A stretch of 64,000 bases of DNA from Paramarasmius palmivorus (Eukaryota > Basidiomycota > Agaricomycetes > Agaricales > Marasmiaceae), in NCBI GenBank assembly GCA_037176845.1, contig JAYKXP010000100.1:111860-175859 (forward strand). The letters are read 5' to 3'. Shown here one piece after another: positions 45,432 through 56,911 of this stretch. The translations under genes were made by a program, and so were the position numbers. The notes below the pieces were generated by a model that was not told where the DNA came from, searched no databases, and saw only the letters and a list, made by a program, of their open reading frames with translations. The number at the start of each line of letters is the position of its first letter. Positions within the stretch are counted from its first letter, which is position 1.

Positions 45432-46989
45432 ATGCCCCCGAATCTAACAATCCCCGAACTACTTCTGGTGACAGCCTGCGTACGTTCCGATTTGCAAGAG
45501 TTGATATAAAGGTCTACTGACTGACATTTGCTTATAGATTCAGTTGCTTGTGTATGGTAAGCATGTCTGCTAGCAGGAACTCGATCGGTGCTTCACATCT
45601 TTCTAGGCGGTAATGCTGTATTATTCGGCGTCAGCATGTTCCTCCTACAAAGACGAAAAGGCGAACGGTCCAACGTTTATCATACTATCATGACTGTTTT
45701 ACTCTTCGTATTCATCACTATTGAGGCAACTCTCAATACTGTACAGGCTGTGGCGGCCATGCGGATGACCACGAGAGGTCGGTCCATCAATGGTGTAGAC
45801 GCAAGCGCGGCAAAGTATGTTCGTTTCGAGCGGTTAGACTCTTCAGCACTCATGTACGCCTCTGGCTATAGCACCGTGAACCTGATAGTCCTGCAGCTTG
45901 TAGTGTATGTGTGCTTGCCTGCACGTCTCCCCAAAACTTCTCTGATTTATCCTTCTCAGGATGACCTCATTTGCAATCCTGGTTTGTGTTGTGCTCACTT
46001 TCTATCTCTTCGATACTAAGCATCTTGCGATAGGCAAATCGTTGCTATCACATCTGGAATCGCAGTCTCAAGGTCATTGCGCTACCGACCTTGATGGTCT
46101 TCAGCGAAACAAGTGATTATTGCTCCAATTGCGTTCCGATTTTTTCAGTTAACCTTCCGTGCACCATAGTCATTTTCTATACTCTCGTAGTCCCTGCATA
46201 TATCCACGCTCCGCGGTACTTGGCCAAAGGTACCGACTCTCCGGAATATACAGAAGCTTTGGATCGTCAGAAAACTTCTGACATCGTTGCAGCGTTACTC
46301 AGCATGCTCGCCGATACACTGTTGACTGTTCTTATTGGTAACCATTTTGTCTCTTGGTCTTTCTACCGACTGAGTCCTTCTCCAAGCAAGCAGGATTTGG
46401 TGGACTACTCGACAGCTTCAGAGATTGAGACAACGAAGGGCCAGTACCAGGAAGTACAATCACATTGTCGCGATAATGTCAGTAGCAGTGGCCTCGCCTC
46501 CTGATCAACACTGACCAGTGCCATTACCAAGGCTAGAATCCGGAATGATCGTCCCCATCGTTTTGATTGCTTTCGCTATCTCAACAGTGAACAGTAACAG
46601 GCAAGCTATTCCAATATTTGCGGCTTTACTTCCTCAAGTATATGTAAGGACTAAGTAATATCTGATCATTTAGTGTTGGCTTACTAAAAACCCTTGCTTG
46701 ACAGGCACTCGCTCCTCTACTGATCATGGTCCGCATTGGCCTAGGACTATCGATTGAGACGGAGGATCTTGCCACCGTACACGCGGGCACTATGAGCGAA
46801 GAAATAGAATTTCGAACAACCGCTCCCACAGACGTGACTCTGGGTGACCAAGATGTGGTTCCAGCGGGGATAAGCACCTCAAGCTTGGAAGACTCGGTAC
46901 CCACCTCAGACCGAACTGAGAGCTGCAAAAAACCTGCCCTTGAACGAAGGAGCGGACATGGACATGAATTTCGATATGTCGACATGTAG
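45432..46989 (+). CDS. Multi-TM membrane protein family, copy G
   Basis: The ATG at 45432 encodes MPPNLTIPELLLVTAC; micro-exon 45538-45556 (IQLLVY plus one base); exon 3 begins GGNAVLFGVSMFLLQRRKG after the acceptor at 45606. Later blocks are an ITIEATLNTVQAVAAMRM helix, YTLVVPAYIHAP, an LLSMLADTLLTVLIG helix, IWWTTRQLQRLRQRRA, an ESGMIVPIVLIAFAIST helix and a last exon ALAPLLIMVRIGLGLSIETE with a charged tail to the TAG at 46987-46989. It forms a subgroup with copies H and I (same exon 1 length of 48 nt). It appears intact. Confidence 0.72.
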
Positions 46990-47707
46990 ATTAGTGCTGT
47001 TAGAACTGCATTTCTGTGATCACGGACACATAGATGTCGTAGGGTCTGTTCGGAATCGCATTGAAGGATTTGGGCCAGCCTGAGGGTGAATTGATGAATA
47101 CATCGCGTCTGAGAAGGATTAAATAGACGCACGTCGCACGAGCTCAACAGCCCACGTGTGACCGCGCACGGATGGCAGTTACTTATCGATATCGCGATAT
47201 CGTAACTTGTTTCACTGATCTTGACTGAACACCACCACTTCAATTTGCACTCTGCAACATCTCGTGGGACCCACTTGGGCTTGGGATCCAGCCACCAGAA
47301 GCTTCTACTCGAAAATCCGGGCGTGATAATCCTGCCAGCCTCGAGGTGTCATTCTGCCGTTTCAAGTTCTCTGGGCTTGTTTCCGAGTCGTAACTTGTTC
47401 TTGTCTTCTCCGGACCTTGAAATTACGAATTCTGTGTAGAACGTCTAACCTCAACAAGACTCAACAAGTGGCATTACCTCGGCGAAATTACCTCCAAAAA
47501 CGGCGAACAATAAACCCAAGCTATATTGTTTCAACACCTCAAATACTCGAGCTAGCCGACTTTCACTCTTTCCAAAAAGCAACACCCCCGTATCCACCAA
47601 CCGCAGCTAGCTGCATAAGCCATTCAGCGGGTCTATCCCATTCGCCTCCGGCCTCCTCCCCACCAGCATTCTTAAACAACGTCGCTCATTACCGATATTT
47701 AACTCCT
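46990..47707. promoter_or_regulatory. Ph5 upstream region
   Basis: No gene is supported. GAACAATAA at 47505-47513 is a two-mismatch variant of the GAACAATGG element, about 195 bases before the Ph5 start. Confidence 0.3.
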
Positions 47708-47911
47708 ATGGACATATTTTCCATCTCCGACATCTCCTTCGACCTAGCAGAAGCGGAGCCTGATCCTGCACATTCCTTCGCCATTCTACTAAACAGCCTC
47801 TACGAATCCGAAGAGGAGTCGACGCAAGACGTCGGAACTTCGGGGCCTTCACGGCCTTTTGTGGACGCCGATGAGCGACTCGGCTATGGCGGGTACTGCG
47901 TTATTGCTTGA
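47708..47911 (+). CDS. Mating pheromone precursor Ph5 (CaaX: CVIA)
   Basis: I chose the ATG at 47708 because it gives the MD-x-F start (MDIFSIS) shared by the other precursors; a longer upstream frame (from 47417) has unrelated composition. The 67-residue product ends GYCVIA with TGA at 47909-47911. The processing doublet ER in DADERLGYGGYC predicts a short mature peptide LGYGGYC, unless cleavage occurs further upstream. A 3' UTR intron 47948-48001 (donor GTAAGA, acceptor AACAG) is likely. Receptor R3 starts 684 bases downstream on the same strand, so Ph5 and R3 form a module. Confidence 0.88.
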   Translation: MDIFSISDISFDLAEAEPDPAHSFAILLNSLYESEEESTQDVGTSGPSRPFVDADERLGYGGYCVIA

Positions 47912-48405
47912 CCCGCAATTCTTCAAGAGTGGACAAGATGATAAACGGTAAGATGAATTGATTTGCAGCCATGGGAGCGATGTTGACGACCACTGAAACA
48001 GGTGCACTCCACATTCCATCCCAAATCAAACCTCGAATCCAATCTACCCACACCCTTTCCTTCCATACTGTGTATGGTCGACTTCTTCTCGAATTATTGC
48101 GGGCAAAGTCGTTGCTCCGCCCTCCGTGACAAGCGAAATATTTATTTGCTTTCGAAATGCTGTCTCTGAGTTATTTGTCTATTTAACTTTTGTATTATCA
48201 TGGCATGTATCAATATCTACTTGGATTGAAATATTCAGTTTGTCTTTGATGTCAATGTTTGCGCACCTGGTTTTACAAGTGTGTGTCAAGCAGTAAGATA
48301 AGTAGGGCCTTATACGGAAGAGGAGAGTTGTTTGTGCACCGAAGTATGTAAACAGATTTTGATTTCCTGCGGGCGTTTTTAAGCGCTGACCCTAACCCTA
48401 GAGTA

Positions 48406-48414
48406 GAACAATGG
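48406..48414 (+). promoter_or_regulatory. HMG-box-type motif GAACAATGG upstream of R3 (site 1)
   Basis: Exact 9-base match followed by GCG, 182 bases before the R3 start codon. See also the inverted copy at 48471. Confidence 0.5.
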
Positions 48415-48470
48415 GCGTTTACATAATCGAGGACAATAGGCCGAAATTTGCCAGACCTCGTTTGACTTCA

Positions 48471-48479
48471 CCATTGTTC
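48471..48479 (-). promoter_or_regulatory. HMG-box-type motif GAACAATGG upstream of R3 (site 2, inverted)
   Basis: CCATTGTTCGACAAAG on the plus strand, 117 bases before the R3 start. It matches the R1 site CCATTGTTCGAACAAAG except for one base, and includes a second ACAAAG core like the Ustilago pheromone response element. Confidence 0.5.
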
Positions 48480-48595
48480 GACAAAGGGCTTTGGCATGTA
48501 TTTATGCACGATGAGGCCAATAGTCCATTTTTTGGTTTTTCATCTCCCTTTCATACCCTCAGCTTCCACCTTTCCTTCCCAGCTTTCCCATCCCA

Positions 48596-50328
48596 ATGGC
48601 TGATCCAACTTACCCTGCATTTTCCATCCTGGTATTCATCGCCTTCGTTCTGGTCCTCATTCCTCTGCCATGGCATTTGCAAGCTTGGAACTCTGGAACA
48701 TGTCTTTTGATGATATGGCTTGCTGTTGGTTGTTTGAACCTCTTCGTCAACTCCATTGTTTGGCATAACAACATCGTCGATCGAGCACCTATCTGGTGTG
48801 ATATTTGTAGGTGCCTTTGACCTTGGCTGAATCTGGAAGACTGACTTCTTCGCTTTAGCCAGTCAAATTATTGTCGCTCTGAATGTGGCGATACCGGCCT
48901 CAACCCTCTGCATTATGCGCAGATTGTATAATATTGCATCGTGCAAGACCGCGTCCGTCACTGTCGCGGATGTAAGTCTGAGCATTTTGTCAAAGATTGC
49001 GATACTGAAGGAAATGAATTTAGAAACGCAAACAAGTCTATATTGACCTCGCAATTGGCGTTGGACTCCCCATATTACAACTACCTCTGCGTACGTCTCA
49101 ACACTCTCATCCCGAGGCCCACACCTGACGAGAATGCATGTTCAGATTTTGTCGTGCAAGGACATCGATATGATATCTTTGAAGACATTGGCTGCTATCC
49201 TATCACTTTCAACACTATCCCTGCATACCCTCTTTCCTTTCTCTGGCCAAATGTTCTTGGTTTCATCTCCCTGATTTACAGCAGTGAGTAGTCTCAATCT
49301 GAATCACGACATGGCTAATGGGACATTCCAGTTCTCACTTTGCATGCATTCATGAAACGCCGTGCACAATTCAGCCAATTTGTCAGCGCGCATTCTTCTC
49401 TTAATGTTTCACGATACCTACGTCTAATGGCCCTCGCTACTACCGAGATGCTCTTCAACATACCCCTCTGCTCTTATGGCCTCTATCTTAATGTCACGCG
49501 AGGCAAAATCCATCCTTGGAAGAGTTGGGAAGATACCCACTTCGATTATTGGATCGTTGACAAGTTTCCTGCGATCCTTTGGCGCAGAAATCATGACGCT
49601 GTTGTTATGATGGAGCTGAATAGATGGTCGCTCGTCGTTGCGGCCTTCGTGTTTTTCGGGTTCTTTGGATTTGCCGACGAGGCCAGGAAGAACTATAAGA
49701 AGGCGGCCTATACTGTGGCGAAGACGTTGGGCATTCCCTTACCAAAATCTAACAAGACTTCAAACCCTTCTTCGTCCATGTATGTTTTCGTTATCCCTCT
49801 ACTAATGTCATTATTGACCCAATTGTTAACAGGCTGAAGGACATGAAAGGAGCTCCGCGACCTCTGGTCCTCTCAAGTGGCCCGGGTTCGCTCCCGTTGT
49901 ACCTACAATCAAAATCCACACAATCCACCACTTTCTCATCGACGAGGAACTCTCGTTCCTCCGTATCTGGTACTAGCCTACACAAAAGCGACTTCTCCTC
50001 GACTGCCGCACCCTCTACTCCACCATTGCCTGCTTATAAACTATCTGAATCCTTGCCCACCACACCCATCACCGCGGATTCTTCCGAGGCCTCGTATGAT
50101 ATCGATCTCGAGGTTTACCAGCGGCCAATGTCGACCATCACGGTTTCGTCGGCTACGTATGCACCTTCAAGTACCATTCCCAATTCATCCCCACCACCCA
50201 TACGTGGTGCGATAACAAGCGCTGGAATACCGATCGAGGAGCGAATAGCAGATCCAGCTGAGCTGTCTCGCGCTGTCGGTCCTAATTCGCCTTTGCATCC
50301 TTCTTCACATTGGCCTCGAGCCGTATAG
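48596..50328 (+). CDS. STE3-type pheromone receptor R3
   Basis: Six exons: 48596-48806, 48859-48971, 49024-49090, 49146-49283, 49332-49779, 49833-50328; 490 residues, all GT-AG and in frame. Exons 2 to 4 (113, 67, 138 nt) equal those of R1 and R2, and exon 5 (448 nt) equals that of R2. Key segments: PLPWHLQAWNSGTC, VNSIVWHNN, WCDI, HRYDIFEDIGC, ELNRWSLVVAAFVFFGFFG. The helix and loop residues differ more from R1 and R2 than those do from each other, so R3 is a separate receptor subgroup. The cytosolic tail of about 165 residues is Ser/Thr/Pro-rich. Ph5 lies upstream on the same strand. Confidence 0.93.
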
Positions 50329-51710
50329 ATTCAACATCATACCTATGACGAGGTTCACCCCACGATTCGCATGATACCATGACCTCGATCCACAATGAAC
50401 TAAACTTTTGTATCTCTATTCACTCTTTCCTCCTCCAAGTATCTCGCTCATTTCCTCCTTTTCACCTCGAGGAGAGGCTGGTGTATTGTATCATCATTCC
50501 CGACTTTCCTTTGCAGTTTTTCTTCAGCTGATCTAAATTATTCCCTTCGATTTCGGTATGACTTGTATCATATTAGCCAAGTACTGTAATTTGCCCTGGA
50601 AACGACGGTGAATGAAAGATTCTTAAATCATGGACGTTTATTTTCGGTTGCACGTCGCAAGTTCTTCCTGTGAGAATTCGACTTACCGAGAGGGTCGTAT
50701 TGCAATGATTAGTTGCGTCCCATCTCATCGTGGGGGGTACTTTCACAACGGGGTAGCCGTCACACATGTTCCATTCAATAGCACTTCGACTGAGCTCCCG
50801 GGCAGGATAGCTCAAAATCTGCGCATACTTTATTCGTATGTTTTGAGATGGCATCGACAGGATGGTTAATACAGTTACTGTAAAGTACACCAAGCCCCAA
50901 CTTGGTAGTACCTTTGCTAAGGAGCTTATCCTGTTGGTGCCAGGTTTGTACGATCCTTCGCGTCTCCTACTCATCTCTGGATTATTAAGTACATGAAAAT
51001 GACAGCAAAAACATGATGTGTTCTGTCATAACTTGTTCGAAGGCCAATGCAGGTATTATTGGACAAAAACTGTATGCAGGGCCTGAAAAAGCTGCTCCAG
51101 GTCTTGACTAGCACCCTGTCGATCGACATTCGCGTAGCCGTAACTAGTAAGTAGCGTCCGGCCGAGTGACGGTTTCACGCACAACGTCCAAGGACTACGC
51201 TCATTCTCAACCATCTCACTGCTTCTACCTATCGGGGATCAATACCGCTCCAAGGTTTTCGACCTCGATATTCGCAGACACTCGCTACTTCACTCTACCC
51301 CTGTGGAGGTCTATGAAAGAATCACATTCGGGAGTATACCAGCGATCCTAAACCGAAAGACACGTAATGCATTTCGACGAGGCTGGAAGTCTTGTATGTG
51401 GGTATAGAGACAAGGGCCAGGATGGCAAAGGAGATGCAGAGTATAGATGAGAGCGGCGAGGCTGTTAGGAACGTGAAGAAACTCAGTGAGCATGATCACA
51501 TTTTCAAGCTTGGTAACGACTAATAAAGGTCACAGATTTGAGCGAGAATAGGAAAGGTGTTCAAAACTTGCATCACGACGAAGGTTATCGCCGGCTGGGA
51601 ATAATCCTTCTACATTTCTACACGGACCCCCCACCACGAGCTTGCTGTAGGTCAAGTCGCCAGACAGCTAGGTAGATCCTTGTTCAAAGCCCCAGGTGCC
51701 ATAAGTCACT
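50329..51710. other. Region without a supported gene
   Basis: The first about 200 bases are the R3 3' UTR. Short open frames on both strands have no recognisable motif. Confidence 0.4.
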
Positions 51711-53844
51711 GTGACATTTTTCACCGTACGACATGACTCCAATCCCGTCATTCTTACTGTCGCGCTCAACGTCCTGTGGGGACAGCTTTGGGATGAACAT
51801 GCGTTCTATATGCAGTGCACCTTGTCCCTCAACCATCACCGTCACTCATGGACTTCTTCCAAGGATCTTCCAACTTCACGATTAATGGTGGGACCTTTTC
51901 AATCGTCGGGGGTAATCAGCACACCAATCATGGTCGTAGTATCGGAAGAAACTCAGTGCATCTCACGGATCCTTTGGCTCAGGTACGTTGATAGAAATGC
52001 TGGGACTGCCGTTCTTAAACCTTCTGTGCTTCAGTTTCATGAACTCAAGACGGCGAATATCCGGCTTAAGCGAAGGATAGCGGATACTACAGTCAAAAGA
52101 GACGATGCAGAAGGCTGGAGGAAAGGCTGGGGAAGACTGGATGCCCGTCGGGTCATCTACATTGCTACCATTGAAGAACAACGGGAGGAGAAGGAATTCA
52201 TGTATGTCAAATACGAAGGCCCCCATGCCGTTCAGGTGAGGACGCCCTCAGTTTCAACTTCTGACACAACTGATCGTTCTGCAACTCCGTAGGCCTACCA
52301 GCAAGACTTTAAGACCTTTTCTACTGTCAAGTGAGCTGCCCGTATCCCTAATCTCGAGCCTTCCTCGTGCTGACGAAGATGTAGAGATGTAAACTGGGTG
52401 GAGCTTTTTGGCTATATCGCTTACAACGCGTTACCGGGACTCGTTTTTTATGATGGTGAGGTCGAAAAATCTCATATCCGATAGAGCCATGCTTAATTCC
52501 ATCCACGATGCAGCACTTGTGCCGGTGTCCCACATATTTGAAAGAAATAGCTTTTCGTGTATTTTACACATGTATCTTGCTCATGTGCGGTGAAACTCAT
52601 TATCTATCCTATCTTCTGCTCTAACTTTCTTCTTTGACCAGTCAGCAATAACACAAGGGGTGGATGCACAAACGGTATGCCGAACGTTCGAGATTTCAGC
52701 CCAAGTTTCACAGTCCAGCTTGTAGCTGTTTCGCGAGCTATGGGTCAGCCCCCGAAATGGCACGTTCCACAGAGGGCTCTATGTCGCCGATTCATCCAGC
52801 GTGAATTACCGGGTTTGGCCTTGGTCAGCTCTCGCACCTGCCAATAGCGATCATCCTTCCTTGGACCTCCAGACCTACAACAGCACCAGCATTCTTTTCC
52901 AGTACCTCATCGGAATCCTTCCTGTGCACGATATCATCTACGGAATCCGCTGGTCCCATAAAGCAGCCCCGGAGTGGCCAAACAGCCAAGACACCAAATT
53001 CATCCTATCATCTCTCCCTGGCACGGTTTATCACCGAAGCTCTCGAAAGATCATTGCTCGATACCCGGGAGAAAGAGGGGAATGGTATTACGACCCTTGG
53101 GAGGAGCGGTTTCGTCTACCGGATGCAATGCAAGAAAACACGCTCGTAATGGATGATGGATCAGTAATGTGTGTTTGAAATGCTGAAAATAGTTTTTTGG
53201 GCTGATTTGGGGCATAGTTTTATGCTAAAGCTGTCGGACATTGCCAACCTCGAGTCGTTTGTGCTGTGTTATGGCTTGCAGCCCAAGAAGCTATGGGATT
53301 CCTTTACAGATTCGTGGGTGTCGCAGTCACATGGCATCTTCAGCCAGCTTGGAATGGAAGGGGGAGAATGGGGAGAATGTTGTGAGTTTATCATGTTTTT
53401 CTCGTCAGTCTGTCGGTTGACACGTGATAGCCATTCTTAATGATTTTCGGCTTTTTTTTCGAACGTAAACGAGACAAAGAAGGATCGCACGTGCACACCG
53501 ACATCCCCACTTCAACACGGATATATTTATTCATTCAACCAATCCCCCGCCCCTCTGGTGACCACAATGAGTGGGATGGTTGGCTGAGAGGGAGGAGGTA
53601 TTACTGGTCATTCGACTCCGCTGGGAAAGAGGAGATATCGGAAGATGAACAGTGGCGGTTGGGCCTTCCGTCTTTCGAGACTACCATCAAAGTATGGCTT
53701 ACCTGGTGGGATCGCGACGCCTACGATGCCATCCAAATGGTCAATCGTCACTTAGGCTTTGATCCCGTGTCATTAGAACTGGCTAGATCTCATGGACATA
53801 TGATTCTTGAGGTAGTTGGCAACACGCGTTTCGAAGAGGTTTAA
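51711..53844 (+). CDS. Uncharacterised fungal protein X2, multi-exon
   Basis: Paralogue of X1. Recognisable exons: 51711-52239 (reads LRYVDRNAGTAVLKPS, then a Lys/Arg-rich ...KRRIADTTVKRDD... and YVKYEGPHAVQ); about 52293 (AYQQDFKTFSTV); about 52384 (NWVELFGYIAYNALPGLVFY); about 52515 (PVSHIFERNSFSCILHMYL); 52801-53168 with PGERGEWYYDPWEERFRLP; and the last exon to 53844 with IYLFIQPIPRPSG, YYWSFDSAGKEEISEDE and GFDPVSLELARSHG. The start codon and the region 52600-52800 are not resolved; one in-frame stop at about 52800 must fall in an intron or mark decay. No membrane span. Like X1, it converges on a membrane-family gene (copy H). Confidence 0.55.
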
Positions 53845-54300
53845 GATGACGGTACGTCTCTCGGTTTGTCCTTCGATATATGACTCTAACGCAGAGTATT
53901 CTGAAGATGTTAAGACAGAAGATATGACTATCAGCATGGACAACAGTGGGAGTGCATGCGTCGATATCGACGTTTCCATAATGAGGTATTCAACTGTAAT
54001 TGCTTCCACTAATTTGTCACCTTTTCATCATGAACTACATCCTCAAAAGCCCCAATGACCATCTCTATCCACAACTTGGGTATTTGTAAGACAGGGTGGC
54101 CTGCCTAACACTCAAAAAAAATTGACAGAGGGCATCAGCCAGTCATGTCCCAGTAACAGTTACCGTACAAGATACTTAAGTAGTCTGCAAAGTGCATACG
54201 CAGTAAGACCCATGATCCCATGCTAGAGATGACTCGTAGACCTAGCCCTCTCTCGTACATCGATACCATGTATCGAGCTTCATGAAAGGGGTATACACAT

Positions 54301-55809
54301 TCAAGAGCGCATCTCATTGATACTAGGCTTTGCACCACAATTCCTCTCGTCTCCCCTTGGGTCGTTCAAGGAAGTTGTAATATGCACCTCTGGACCTCGA
54401 CTTATGTCTGTAGGGTCCGAGACAGCCGCCCGGAATTCCAAGTCTTGGCTCAGAACCCCCGTCGATAAAGTCGCAAGTTTCTCCGTCTCAATTGACATCC
54501 CAAGTCCGATGCGAACCATAATCAATAGTGGTGCGAGAGCCTAGTGCGAGAGCTGTGGTTAGCCGTAGCTCAGGATGAACAGGCACTAACACTGACATAT
54601 ACTTGAGCAACCAAAGTCGTGACTATCGACAAGGCTTGTCCATTACTCTGCGCAGTGTAAACGACGAGCAGGATAGTGATCACGGGCACGATCATCCCGG
54701 ACTCTAGTCTAGAAAAAAATATTAGTGCCTCTTCTACAGTGAGGAAATATGGTTGTTCTTACATGATCGCGACGATTCGTCCGTACAGCTGCTGACTCCG
54801 AGTCTTCCGTTGCCTCAGTATCAGTAATTCACGACTGCTCCACCAAATCTTTCCAGCTTGTAGTGGACGTTAGTTAGGGTGAAATCAAAAAGCTGGACGC
54901 GACTTTACCGATAAGGACAGTCAAGAGAGTATCGGCAACCATGCTCGCCAACGCCGCAGCAACGTCGTAATTCTTCTTGCGCTCGAGAGTTTCGTAGCCC
55001 TCATTACTAGCTAATTGGTCCCAGGCATTGGGTGCTTGCCGAGTGCAGAAAAGAACTAGGATAAAGAGTATGAAGCATTGAGCAATCTGAAGCAACTGTA
55101 CACAAATCAATCAAGTACTCACTTACCTCAGCCAGCATCATCAAGGTTGGAAGAGCAATGGCTTTGAAACTTCGATTCCAGATAAAATAACAACGGTAAG
55201 CCTAAGATGGAATGCTCAACCTAGAGGCGACAGCAGGAGTTGGAGCATGAGACATACCAAGATGGTATAAGATGTCGCCCTAAAGAGTCATGCGAATGAG
55301 CGAGAGACTCCGAGGGCTGGAGCTTAAGACGATAATACGCACACCACGAGCTGAAGAGTCACCAGGTTGACGATGCTAGGAGAACACGTAAGTAGTAGAT
55401 AGAGAATACTTAAGTAGCGAACATACTGGCACACGCGTAGGTTGATACCGTCTATTGCTTGGCCTGTGGTAGCCATGCGCATTGTCGCAACAGCTTGTAT
55501 TGTGTTCAAAATAGCCTCGATGGTGATTAGCGTGAAGAGTAGAATGGTCGTGAACTCGCGACAGACGTTTCTTTGCGTTTTTCGTCGCTTTAGCAAAATC
55601 ATGTCTACGCTGAATAGTGCTACGTTACACCCTACAAACATGGCATTAGCGAGTAATACGTTTCAGCCTTTGGGTATGCTTGCCGTATAGAAATAGCTGC
55701 ACCTGTAGTAATGGTTTGTCAATATGAGTTTTGAGCACAATCCAGCATGAATCGGACGTACACAAGCAGTCACCAGAAGTAGCTCGGGAACGGACAGATC
55801 TTCAGGCAT
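54301..55809 (-). CDS. Multi-TM membrane protein family, copy H
   Basis: The ATG at 55809-55807 encodes MPEDLSVPELLLVTAC; micro-exon 55702-55684 (VQLFLY plus one base), followed by a GC donor (GCAAGC) instead of GT; exon 3 begins GCNVALFSVDMILLKRRK. Downstream: an ITIEAILNTIQAVATMRM helix, YDVAAALASMVADTLLTVLIG-like block near 54960-54905, an ESGMIVPVITILLVVYT helix near 54690, and a last exon MIMVRIGLGMSIETE with tail ending at 54301. Closest to G and I. It is convergent with X2, repeating the X1/A arrangement. Confidence 0.68.
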
Positions 55810-56911
55810 TAGCGCCGTGAAGAAGTCTGGAGTTCTGAACAAACCTATGAAAGGTCTGGTGCATTTTTATGGTCAAGGCTTGTCTTGATGGAATACCATT
55901 TCATCTGGGGATATTTTGTTTCCTCTCCCGGGTCGACTGAGGTGAGAGTCCGAATCAGCACTCGGAAATAATCCATGAAGTCGATGTAGGTCCCAGACCC
56001 CCATCTCGGCGGCAATGAGCAACCGCTAATGTGCTATAGGCAAGGGCGCCTGTAAAGCGAGTCCGTATCTCCAGTGATACTGCGGTCTGAGGGTCCTATA
56101 TGGAGCCGCTCATGAAAAGCGCGGCAGGGAGACGACTAAAGCCCTTCGTCATGAACCCTTCACAGCGATCTTGATACTAAACGTTGGTATCTGGGCTACG
56201 TCCTAGAGGAAGCTGGATGGAGCGGACCAAGGCGTGTCGAAGATCTCACGAGAACCTACTGCAGAAAAGAAATATATGAGACAAACTCAGCACGAGGAGC
56301 GAAATTGCATAGGAAGATGAAAAGTGACTCATAACAACCTCAATTCCATAGAATACGTGAGTGCCGGACGAGGACTCGGTATTCAAAACACTCCGATTGG
56401 CAAGATAGTGAGGCGACGGCGAGAGTACGGCGGATCACAGCAGTGAAGCTATGTCAGTGATGTATCAAGCCGAGTGCTGGATGAAACCTGAGGCCTGACT
56501 GAGGTTGGCTTGAGGAAGTTGAGACTGACTCCTCTCAGTATACACGAAATCTGGAAGCGCAATTAATTTCAAGGTCTCCTTTGCAACCAGAGAGTTGTTG
56601 ACGCACCAAGTTCTCGCTCCTAGAAGTCCCGCATGATGAGCGGAGAAAGTTGGAGCCCTTTCTCACGCTCTGCGGCCCATGAGGCTGAGCGCTCACGACT
56701 TGGCGCTTTTGCATTTTGCATCTTCATACCAGAAAAGAACATTCCCCCGGGAACCACAAGGGAGACTAAGAACGGGAGTGCGTGAGTGGTAGCCTCATCC
56801 TAAGTGTCAACTCACCCCCAATATCACCTTATCTCATAATAAAGTAGCGATCTCATCTTCATTCGGCCGTTACATAAATCGCAAGCTTCATGGTCGTTCG
56901 ATCACTCTGAC
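55810..56911. other. Region without a supported gene
   Basis: Holds upstream sequence of copy H and of the NmrA-like pseudogene. No convincing open frame, RNA gene or repeat seen. Confidence 0.35.

Noticed and set aside
47417..47707. N-terminal extension of Ph5 (longer open frame from 47417)
   Set aside because: The extra 97 residues are basic and unlike any pheromone precursor; the ATG at 47708 gives the conserved MD-x-F start and normal length.
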